A DNA stretch of 25,482 nt from a bacterium. Lineage in GTDB: Bacteria; SZUA-79; Acidulodesulfobacterales; Acidulodesulfobacteraceae. The DNA lies in NCBI GenBank assembly GCA_021789455.1, contig JAJYJN010000009.1, positions 1 through 25,482 of the forward strand, in the 5' to 3' direction. Positions 1-6,226 of this stretch are shown piece by piece. The stretch's first letter is position 1, and each line of letters begins with the position of its first letter. Position numbers and translations under genes: made by a program. Under the pieces are notes generated by a model, which searched no databases, was not told where the DNA came from, and was given only the letters and a program-made list of their open reading frames with translations.

Positions 1-700
1 ATTCCTCGAATTTCGAAACGAGCCTCGCCATCTGAGAGCCGAATAAAGGGATGGAATTAAGCATTTTTTCGGCTTCTTTTCTGAGTCCCTGATAAAAATT
101 TCCGCTCATTATTCTGTTGAGATAATTTGAAATTGCGCCGACGTTTTTCGATATAGACATTTCGTTGTCGTTTAATATAACGATAACGTCTTTTTTAAGG
201 GAACCGGCGTTATTTAAACCTTCAAGCGCCAAACCGTTAGATATGGACGCGTCTCCTATAACGGCTATAATCCTGCCGTCTCCTTTAACTCCGGTTTCGC
301 CGTTTAGATCCTTTGCGGCGCTCATACCGAGCGCGGCCGAGATAGACGTTCCGGCATGTCCGGTTCCGAAGAAATCGTATCTGCTTTCGGCGATGGACGG
401 AAAACCCGATATGCCGTGTAATTTTCTAATGGTATGGAATCTATCTTTTCTTCCGGTAAGTATTTTATAGGGATATGACTGATGTCCGACGTCCCATATT
501 ATTTTATCGGCGTTTTCTATATCGAAAGATTTTAAAATTGCAATCGTCAGTTCGACGACGCCCAGACTGGAAGCGATATGTCCGCCGTTTTTAGAGCAGA
601 CGGATATAATTTCCTCCCTAAGTTCTGCCGCAAGCGTTTCCAACTCTTCGGGCAGCAACGTTTTAAGGTCGTTCGGATTTTTTATTTTTTCTAAGAACAT
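1..700 (-). CDS. dxs: 1-deoxy-D-xylulose-5-phosphate synthase, N-terminal part (cut by window edge)
   Basis: Thiamine-diphosphate enzyme that condenses pyruvate with glyceraldehyde 3-phosphate to give DXP, the first step of the MEP isoprenoid pathway in the cytosol. I translated the minus strand from the ATG at 700-698; the frame is open for 233 codons and runs off the left edge, so only the N-terminal (ThDP/PP) domain of a protein of about 620-640 residues is present. Visible family motifs: GGHIASSLG with the conserved His at residue 41, WDVGHQSYPYKILTGR at 69-84, FGTGHAGTSISAALGM at 111-126, the ThDP/Mg site GDASISNG from 149, and LNDNEMSISKNVG. The motif reads GDA rather than the commoner GDG. 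It is the last gene of a minus-strand operon, 17 nt after ispA, with no good Shine-Dalgarno. Identification is firm. Confidence 0.96.
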   Translation of the reverse strand, partial: MFLEKIKNPNDLKTLLPEELETLAAELREEIISVCSKNGGHIASSLGVVELTIAILKSFDIENADKIIWDVGHQSYPYKILTGRKDRFHTIRKLHGISGFPSIAESRYDFFGTGHAGTSISAALGMSAAKDLNGETGVKGDGRIIAVIGDASISNGLALEGLNNAGSLKKDVIVILNDNEMSISKNVGAISNYLNRIMSGNFYQGLRKEAEKMLNSIPLFGSQMARLVSKFEE

Positions 701-717
701 TATAGGTATTTATATTT

Positions 718-1632
718 CTAATTTATCCTGTCCGTAAGATATTTTATTAATTCTATGAACATAGCGGTTTCCGCGCCGGTTTTTTCTAAGTGCGCCATTG
801 CTTTTTTATTGTATTCTTCAATTAATTTGCGGGTACTTTCAAGCCCTATATTTTCAGCCATAGTTGGCTTATTGTTTATTCGGTCTATGCCGGCCGTTTT
901 TCCTAAAATTTCTTTATTTCCGGTAATTCCGAGAACATCGTCGACGGCTTGGAAAGCCAGTCCTATATAGCCGCCGAATTTTCTGAATTCCGATACCGCC
1001 GTTTCGTCTTTGCCGGATAATATAGCCCCTACGGCGCAAGCCGAACCGATAAGGCTAGCCGTTTTTTTTTCGTTTATATATTCAATTTTTTCGAAATCTA
1101 AATGCTCGCCGAAAGAATTGACGTCTTGAAACTGTCCTTCTACAAGTCCGCCGGCTCCGGCGGCGCAGGAAAGCTCCCTTACCGCTTCTATAATTTTTGC
1201 CGGATCGAATTCCCCGATATAATCTTTGTCCGAAAGCATAACGAAAGCTTCGGATAGAAGCGCGTCTCCGGCAAGTATCGCCGTGGCCTCTCCGAATACT
1301 ATGTGACTTGTAGGCTTTCCCCGTCTCAAATCGTCGTTGTCCATCGAAGGAAGGTCGTCGTGTATTAAAGAATAGGAGTGTATAAGTTCAAGCGAAGAAG
1401 CGAAAGGCAGCAGTTTTTTTTTATCGGAAAAACCCAAACTTTCGGCGGCAAGCAAAAGAATTATTGGCCTTATTCTTTTGCCGGGCATGGTCAGGGTGTA
1501 AAGCATAGCGTCCGCAAGAGAAAATTTATTATGCGGAAATTTTTTATCGTAATGTTTTTTGATAAAATGGGCTTTTATGAACTCGTCGATTAGTTTTTTG
1601 CCGGTTTCGATATAAAGCGCAAAGTCGTTCAT
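718..1632 (-). CDS. ispA: Polyprenyl (farnesyl/geranylgeranyl) diphosphate synthase
   Basis: All-trans short-chain prenyl diphosphate synthase, adding IPP units to DMAPP/GPP to make FPP (or GGPP), 304 residues, the usual length for IspA. The first Asp-rich motif is present as DDLPSMDNDDLRRG (DDx4D at residues 92-98). The LGKTAG segment and the GGLVEGQ-QD segment typical of the family are also seen. The second Asp-rich motif reads DDVLG at 231-235, so the final Asp of the usual DDxxD is Gly. The start ATG (1632-1630) overlaps the xseB stop as ATGA, indicating translational coupling; dxs follows 17 nt downstream. The order xseB-ispA-dxs is a standard bacterial isoprenoid operon, which makes FPP synthase the best call; product chain length cannot be read from sequence alone. 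Confidence 0.93.
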   Translation of the reverse strand: MNDFALYIETGKKLIDEFIKAHFIKKHYDKKFPHNKFSLADAMLYTLTMPGKRIRPIILLLAAESLGFSDKKKLLPFASSLELIHSYSLIHDDLPSMDNDDLRRGKPTSHIVFGEATAILAGDALLSEAFVMLSDKDYIGEFDPAKIIEAVRELSCAAGAGGLVEGQFQDVNSFGEHLDFEKIEYINEKKTASLIGSACAVGAILSGKDETAVSEFRKFGGYIGLAFQAVDDVLGITGNKEILGKTAGIDRINNKPTMAENIGLESTRKLIEEYNKKAMAHLEKTGAETAMFIELIKYLTDRIN

Positions 1633-1883
1633 ATATTTAGAGGCTCGGTATTTAAAGAAGGCCGGGCGCCCCCCTCGTCTTTCGCGCTTAATTCTTCGAC
1701 CTTTTTTTCTGCGGAGTCCAGCTTTTTAAGGAGGTAATCCGAATATTTTATCCCCTCTTCGTAAATTATTATAGATTCGTCAAGGCCGAGGTCTCCTTTT
1801 TCAAGGTTTAAAACGTTTTCTTCCAATTTTTTCAGGGCTTCCTCGAATGTCAAATCGTTTATATTTTTTTCTTTTGAGTCCAT
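1629..1883 (-). CDS. xseB: Exodeoxyribonuclease VII small subunit
   Basis: Small subunit of exonuclease VII, which with XseA degrades single-stranded DNA. The 84-residue product has the family core FEEALKKLEENV...LEKGDLGLDESIIIYEEGIKY, a helical hairpin, and a short charged C-terminus. The frame is open further upstream to an ATG at 1961, but those 26 codons are AT-rich, encode a Phe/Ile/Tyr string unlike the family, and contain the promoter. The ATG at 1883-1881 gives the normal length. No Shine-Dalgarno precedes it, and the -10 box ends 6 nt before the ATG, so the transcript may be leaderless. xseA is not adjacent: xseB is the first gene of the operon and its TGA overlaps the ispA ATG. Function is firm, start fairly firm. 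Confidence 0.9.
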   Translation of the reverse strand: MDSKEKNINDLTFEEALKKLEENVLNLEKGDLGLDESIIIYEEGIKYSDYLLKKLDSAEKKVEELSAKDEGGARPSLNTEPLNI

Positions 1884-1889
1884 AAAATA

Positions 1890-1918
1890 ATTATAAAATA
1901 ATCGGAAAAAATTATCAA
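1890..1918 (-). promoter_or_regulatory. Predicted sigma-70-type promoter for xseB-ispA-dxs
   Basis: On the minus strand TTGATA (1918-1913, 5 of 6 consensus) is followed after exactly 17 nt by TATAAT (1895-1890, 6 of 6). Only six nucleotides separate the -10 box from the xseB ATG, placing +1 at or next to the A of the start codon. A second overlapping TTGATA lies 6 nt further upstream. AT-richness raises the chance rate for such boxes, but the exact spacing and position between divergent genes support it. Confidence 0.7.
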
Positions 1919-1942
1919 TATCAACGTTAAATAAAAAATATA

Positions 1943-1971
1943 TTGAAAAAAATATTTCCATTTTGTATTAT
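1943..1971 (+). promoter_or_regulatory. Predicted sigma-70-type promoter for the 2018 gene
   Basis: TTGAAA (1943-1948) and TATTAT (1966-1971) are separated by 17 nt, each 5 of 6 to consensus. The expected start near 1978 gives a leader of about 40 nt with a good Shine-Dalgarno (GGGAGG, 2006-2011). A 16-bp AT-only perfect palindrome (1973-1988) overlaps the predicted start of transcription. Confidence 0.55.
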
Positions 1972-2017
1972 TAAATTAATATTAATTTTTTAAATAAGAA
2001 AAATCGGGAGGTAAACG

Positions 2018-2356
2018 ATGTCGCCGTACATAAATTCTATTTTTACGTTTAAGGGTATTTTTTATCTGTTAGTCGTGCTGGGCGCATTAATAATGTTTAT
2101 GAATATGATTATAGCGGCTTCCCTAAAAAACAGGATACCCGGCGGATTCGTCGGCAGATGGCTTACTATTATGTGGGTGTTTATGTTTTTTTTCTTTTTG
2201 GCGGAAACAGGCGCGTTTTTCTTTATTTCGTCCCTTAATAATATAAATTTATCTTATTTCCTGATAGGCGCGGTTTTATTTTTCGGGTCGGTATTCGTAG
2301 GCGTGGTTAACAGGTTTATATTTCACTTAATCAGGGAATTAGAAATCCACAAATAA
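2018..2356 (+). CDS. Small three-helix membrane protein, unknown function
   Basis: I do not recognise a family. The 112-residue product is almost entirely hydrophobic, with three likely transmembrane segments: about residues 12-35, 48-71 (very Phe-rich, around WVFMFFFFLAE) and 80-103. A short basic loop (KNRIPGGFVGR) joins the first two, and the C-terminus is charged (RELEIHK). There is no obvious signal peptidase site or catalytic motif. The start is well supported by GGGAGG 6 nt upstream of the ATG and a promoter at 1943-1971. It is the first gene of a group with the DUF4388 protein (26-nt gap) and aroE. It is divergent from xseB. Co-expression with the DUF4388 protein and the pilus genes beyond is possible, but no function can be assigned. 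Confidence 0.8.
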   Translation: MSPYINSIFTFKGIFYLLVVLGALIMFMNMIIAASLKNRIPGGFVGRWLTIMWVFMFFFFLAETGAFFFISSLNNINLSYFLIGAVLFFGSVFVGVVNRFIFHLIRELEIHK

Positions 2357-2382
2357 ACGATAATAAAAATAAGGCGCTTATC

Positions 2383-3333
2383 ATGGACGTAAAAGGAAAT
2401 ATAACAAATTTAGAACTTTTCGACGTATTGAAATTTTTAGAAATTTCAAAGAAGACGGGAGTGCTAAACCTGCGGTTCGAAAATTTCGCGGCAAAACTTT
2501 TTATAAAGGACGGAATGTTATATTTCCTATCTATTTCCGACAATAACATTCTCGAAAAATTAGTAGTTAAACTCCTCGACATGAGCAAGCAGGATTATCT
2601 GCAGATGCTTGAAAAATACCGTACGTATTATAAAACTACCGCAGGCTTCGATATATATTTTTTTAAATCGGAAGCGGTATCTAAATCTAAGGAGCATGAA
2701 TTTACATCCAGCTATATATCGGAAACCTTGAATTATATACTTTTCCTGACGAACGGAGAATTTGCATTCGACGAAAAACCTCTGCCCGATATTATTAATT
2801 TTGCAATTCCTATGAATTTATCTCCTATTCTGGCGGACTGCAAAAAAAGGCGCGACGAACTGGCTGTAATAACTAAAGTTATTCCGTCAAAAAATTATAT
2901 TCCGGCGGTAATCACGAACAGGGGCGGCAATCTAAGGCCTCTTTCCCTTACTCCTTCGATATGGAACGTTCTTTCGTTAGTGGACGGCAAAAGGAATGTG
3001 AACCAGATTCTTTCCTTAACGGTAGAAAACGATTTCTTCGTATTAAAAACGCTTTATAATTTACTGCAAAGCGGCTATATTAAACTCGACCCTCCGCATA
3101 GCGAACCGTTCAAGGGCTCGGATTTGGTCAATTCTGTTAAAAAAATATTAAAGGAACAGCTTGGGAATAAAGCGGATAAAGTACCGGTAGATTTTAATAT
3201 TTTGAGCAAGGGAGACAAACAGTCTTTAACGAAAGCTATTCAGGATATAGAAAGATACGTCTATATGTTTGTCGACGACAAAAAAGCGGCAAAAATAGAT
3301 TACCTGTTAAAACAATTGCTTATGGGCGTTTAA
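2383..3333 (+). CDS. DUF4388 (PATAN-type) domain protein with C-terminal winged-helix-like region
   Basis: 316 residues, cytosolic, no membrane segment. The N-terminus has the DUF4388 signature: a GNITNLELFDVLKFLEISKK segment, then TGVLNLRFENFAAKLFIKDGMLYFL, i.e. 'no differentiation / phosphotransfer regulator' type repeats seen in many deltaproteobacterial signalling proteins. Residues about 60-160 form a helical continuation of the domain. From about 188, LTPSIWNVLSLVDGKRNVNQ and the following LYNLLQSGYIKL look like the winged-helix module often found C-terminal to DUF4388. The last 60 residues are helical and charged. DUF4388 proteins are linked in the literature to two-component and gliding/pilus signalling; the pilBTC-SR cluster lies just after aroE, which fits, but no specific role is shown. 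aroE starts 1 nt after its stop. Confidence 0.8.
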   Translation: MDVKGNITNLELFDVLKFLEISKKTGVLNLRFENFAAKLFIKDGMLYFLSISDNNILEKLVVKLLDMSKQDYLQMLEKYRTYYKTTAGFDIYFFKSEAVSKSKEHEFTSSYISETLNYILFLTNGEFAFDEKPLPDIINFAIPMNLSPILADCKKRRDELAVITKVIPSKNYIPAVITNRGGNLRPLSLTPSIWNVLSLVDGKRNVNQILSLTVENDFFVLKTLYNLLQSGYIKLDPPHSEPFKGSDLVNSVKKILKEQLGNKADKVPVDFNILSKGDKQSLTKAIQDIERYVYMFVDDKKAAKIDYLLKQLLMGV

Positions 3334-3334
3334 T

Positions 3335-4237
3335 ATGAAAGAACAAAAGGATGCCCGCCTTTTTGCCCCGCCGTATCTGGCAGGTATTTTCGGTTATAAT
3401 ATAAAATATTCCCTTTCCCCCCTGATACACGGCTCTCTAAATAAACTTCTCGACGCAAATCTATGCTACGGCATGTTCGACGTTCCTCCTGAAAAATTTG
3501 CCGCCGCATTTAACGGCTTTAAGTCGCTCGGCATGAAAGGCGCAAATATTACCCAGCCATATAAAACCGAGGTTTTAAAGCATATACGTTCTTTAAGCGC
3601 GGAGGCCGAAACCGTCGGAGCGGTGAATACGGTAAATTTGGAAGAAGACGGCAATTACCGCGGATATAATACCGATATAAACGGATTTGCCAGCGCCGTA
3701 AATTATGAATTTAAAGAAAATTTAAACGGCAGGAGAGTTATTCTTCTCGGAGCCGGAGGCGCTTCGAGAGCGGCGCTTTATGCCTCGATAAGAGACGGAG
3801 CAAAAGATATTTTAATAATTAACCGCAGTGCGGACAATGCCGATAAACTTAAAAAAGAAGCCTGTTTATGGAAAGAGTCTCTAAAATCGAATGCCGGAAT
3901 TGAATCTTACGGTTTTAATTCAGGCGCGGCGTTAGAAAGTATTTTATCGGAAAAATGGGATATTATAGTTAATACCGTAACGCCGTCTGCCGAAAGCGGC
4001 AGGTTGATTAATAATTTATTTGCGGGTTTAAAAAAATTCAGGCGCGGCTTTTTTTTGTTTGATATTTCTTATTCTTCAAAATCTTCAGGCTTTTTAAACG
4101 TTCTCGAGGAAAAGTCGCTGAAACGCGCAGACGGGTTGTCTATGCTCTTATTTCAGGCAGTCGAAAGTTTTTATATCTGGACGGGTAAAAGAGCCGATTT
4201 TGATATTATCAAAGAAGTTTTAAGCGGTATATTTTAA
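3335..4237 (+). CDS. aroE: Shikimate dehydrogenase
   Basis: NADP-dependent reduction of 3-dehydroshikimate to shikimate in aromatic amino acid biosynthesis. 300 residues, slightly longer than the usual 270-285. Seen in order: substrate-binding SLSPLIHG in the N-terminal domain (the residue before SLSP is Tyr where many members have His); NITQPYK with the catalytic Lys at 77; NTDINGF with the catalytic Asp at 114; the dinucleotide loop GAGGASRA from 139; INRS after the second Rossmann strand, where the NADP-type NRT is usual; and DGLSMLLFQAVESFYIWTG near the C-terminus with the conserved Gln. The ATG is one nucleotide after the DUF4388 gene's stop, so translation is probably coupled; no clear Shine-Dalgarno of its own. 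The Rossmann NRS variant leaves cofactor preference slightly open. Confidence 0.95.
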   Translation: MKEQKDARLFAPPYLAGIFGYNIKYSLSPLIHGSLNKLLDANLCYGMFDVPPEKFAAAFNGFKSLGMKGANITQPYKTEVLKHIRSLSAEAETVGAVNTVNLEEDGNYRGYNTDINGFASAVNYEFKENLNGRRVILLGAGGASRAALYASIRDGAKDILIINRSADNADKLKKEACLWKESLKSNAGIESYGFNSGAALESILSEKWDIIVNTVTPSAESGRLINNLFAGLKKFRRGFFLFDISYSSKSSGFLNVLEEKSLKRADGLSMLLFQAVESFYIWTGKRADFDIIKEVLSGIF

Positions 4238-4252
4238 AAATTTCGGATTATA

Positions 4253-4261
4253 TGGTAAAAT
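4253..4261 (+). promoter_or_regulatory. Possible extended -10 promoter element upstream of pilB
   Basis: The 74-nt aroE-pilB gap contains TGG-TAAAAT, matching an extended -10 (TGn-TAtAAT, 5 of 6). The matching -35 region (TTTAAA, 4233-4238) is weak. It is the only candidate I see there; no sigma-54 -24/-12 element (GG-N10-GC) is present in the gap. Confidence 0.3.
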
Positions 4262-4311
4262 TAAATATGCAATTTTGCTTATTTTAAAAAAATATGCCGT
4301 AAGGGATTTGA

Positions 4312-6168
4312 ATGAATAACGACTTCATGTCATCGGTTAATTATACCGGCGAAAAGTTAGGCGATATACTGTTAAAGCACGGCGTCGCAAGAAAAGACGA
4401 CATATCTAACGCCCTGCTGATGCAGGAAAGAATAAGGTCGGGAATAGCCAAGGGCGAAAAGCTTAAAGATTTAAAACTTGGAGAGATTCTCGTAAAAAAC
4501 GGCATTATAACTGCCGCTGAATTAAACTCGGCGCTTGAAGAGCAGAAGCGCGTGGGCGGAAGCATAGGCAGACAGCTGACGAAGCTCGGCTTCATTAAGG
4601 ATTCCGACCTTGTCTCGTTTCTTTCGAAAGAGTTCGGTGCCGCAACAGTAAACCTGCTTGAAGGCGAAATTCCGGAAAGCGTGATAAAGCTTATACCGCC
4701 GGATCTTGCCGTTAAACTGCAGGTGGTTCCCTTTAAAAGACAGGGCAACACGATGTACCTTGCCGTATCCGACCCTACAAGAGTCGAGGCGCTTGACGAC
4801 ATAAAATTCTTAACGGGTTTAAATATAGAAATAGTAGTTGCGTCCGAAAACGAAATCGCCTCGGCATTATCTAAATATTATAATGCATCCAGCATTCTTA
4901 CCGAAAACAAAGATTATCTCAACTCAATCGCTATCGAGGAAACCAATGAGGAAGTAGATATATCCGAACTGCAGAGGTCGTCTTCGGAGCAGCCTATTAT
5001 AAAATTCGTAAATAAGGTTCTTCTGGACGCCGTTAAAATGAGCGCAAGCGATATTCATATAGAGCCTTACGAATCCATCGTAAGAGTGAGATACCGTATG
5101 GACGGAAAATTAATAGAGCAGATGAAAATACCCGGACAGCTCAAAAATCCCATAATTTCGAGATTAAAAATAATGTCGCAGATGGACATAGCCGAAAGGA
5201 GACTGCCGCAGGACGGGCGCATTAAGGCAAGAATGGATAACAAAGAAGTAGATATGAGAGTGTCGTGCCTTCCGACCCTTTTCGGGGAAAAAATAGTTAT
5301 CAGGGTTCTCGACAAATCCAACCTTCAGCTAGATATGAGAAAATTAGGGTTTTCCGAAGAACAGCTGATAGATTTTAAGACGGCTATACACAGACCCTAC
5401 GGGATGATTCTCGTTACCGGGCCTACGGGGTCGGGCAAGACGACTACTTTATACAGCGCGCTTTCGGAGGTGAACAGACCGGACGTAAACATTTCGACCG
5501 CCGAAGACCCCGTCGAATATAATATTCAGGGTATAAATCAGGTTCTTGTCAACGAAGAAATCGGCTTGACTTTCGCTTCCGCTTTAAGGTCGTTTCTTAG
5601 GCAGGACCCCGATATTATAATGGTCGGAGAAATAAGAGATTTAGAAACGGCCGAAATTGCAATAAAGGCGGCTCTTACAGGTCATCTCGTCCTTTCGACT
5701 ATTCATACGAATAATGCGTCGTCCACTATATCCAGGCTTATAAACATGAAAGTAGAGCCGTTTCTCGTAGCTTCGAGTTTAAATTTGGTTATCGCGCAGA
5801 GGCTCATAAGAAAATTATGCGCCGAATGTAAAGAACCGTATTATGCAGACGTTAACGCACTGGCTAAATTGGGATTTACGAACGCCGAAATTGCCGGAAA
5901 GCGTTTTTATAAAGCAAAAGGCTGTCCTGCATGCAATAAAACCGGCTATAAAGGTAGAATAGCGATATACGAAGTTCTTAACGTCGGAGACGACGTCAAG
6001 AACAAAATTTATGAAAACGCCAACGAATTTGAAATACAAAAGGTTGCGGTAAATCATGGAATGAAGCCGTTAAAAGAATCGGCAAAAGAAAGGTTCCTAG
6101 AGGGAACTACTTCGCTTGAAGAAATTATTCAGTATTTAGACGAAAAAAGCGTAGATATTCAAACTTGA
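4312..6168 (+). CDS. pilB: Type IV pilus extension ATPase PilB (GspE family)
   Basis: Hexameric cytoplasmic motor that powers pilus assembly with PilC. 618 residues. N-terminus: MshEN-type repeats at about 15-38 (KLGDILL..ALLMQ), 55-78 (KLGEILV..ALEEQ) and 84-107 (degenerate); a canonical MshEN domain, a c-di-GMP-binding fold, uses two. Core: Walker A GPTGSGKT at 370-377, Asp box around AEDPVEYNIQGINQV, Walker B DIIMVGEIRD, His box LTGHLVLSTIHTNNA. A tetracysteine zinc site (CAEC ... CPAC) lies before RIAIYEVL, which distinguishes PilB/GspE from PilT. Start ATG at 4312 has AAGGGA 5 nt upstream. pilT, pilC, pilS and pilR follow, so this is the pilus locus rather than type II secretion; no gsp genes are seen. 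Confidence 0.95.
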   Translation: MNNDFMSSVNYTGEKLGDILLKHGVARKDDISNALLMQERIRSGIAKGEKLKDLKLGEILVKNGIITAAELNSALEEQKRVGGSIGRQLTKLGFIKDSDLVSFLSKEFGAATVNLLEGEIPESVIKLIPPDLAVKLQVVPFKRQGNTMYLAVSDPTRVEALDDIKFLTGLNIEIVVASENEIASALSKYYNASSILTENKDYLNSIAIEETNEEVDISELQRSSSEQPIIKFVNKVLLDAVKMSASDIHIEPYESIVRVRYRMDGKLIEQMKIPGQLKNPIISRLKIMSQMDIAERRLPQDGRIKARMDNKEVDMRVSCLPTLFGEKIVIRVLDKSNLQLDMRKLGFSEEQLIDFKTAIHRPYGMILVTGPTGSGKTTTLYSALSEVNRPDVNISTAEDPVEYNIQGINQVLVNEEIGLTFASALRSFLRQDPDIIMVGEIRDLETAEIAIKAALTGHLVLSTIHTNNASSTISRLINMKVEPFLVASSLNLVIAQRLIRKLCAECKEPYYADVNALAKLGFTNAEIAGKRFYKAKGCPACNKTGYKGRIAIYEVLNVGDDVKNKIYENANEFEIQKVAVNHGMKPLKESAKERFLEGTTSLEEIIQYLDEKSVDIQT

Positions 6169-6193
6169 CATAAAAGTTTTTTTATTATATTTG
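6165..6193 (+). promoter_or_regulatory. Possible promoter upstream of pilT
   Basis: A full-consensus TTGACA (6165-6170) overlaps the pilB TGA stop (6166-6168). With a 17-nt spacer the -10 would be TATTTG (6188-6193); TATATT at 6186-6191 gives a 15-nt spacer. The -35 is perfect, the -10 is mediocre. It would let pilT (retraction) be expressed separately from pilB (extension). Confidence 0.4.
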
Positions 6194-6226
6194 TATATTA
6201 TGTAAAAATATTAAAAGGAGCCGCAT

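Noticed and set aside
165..470. Plus-strand 101-codon open frame
   Set aside because: Antisense shadow of dxs; the minus-strand translation carries all DXS motifs.
1884..1961. Longer xseB starting at the ATG at 1961
   Set aside because: The extension contains the promoter and encodes a Phe/Ile/Tyr-rich string absent from XseB; 84 residues is the family length.
4238..4311. Sigma-54 promoter for pilB
   Set aside because: GG and GC pairs are present, but the spacing is not 10 nt and no TGGCAC-like element is seen.
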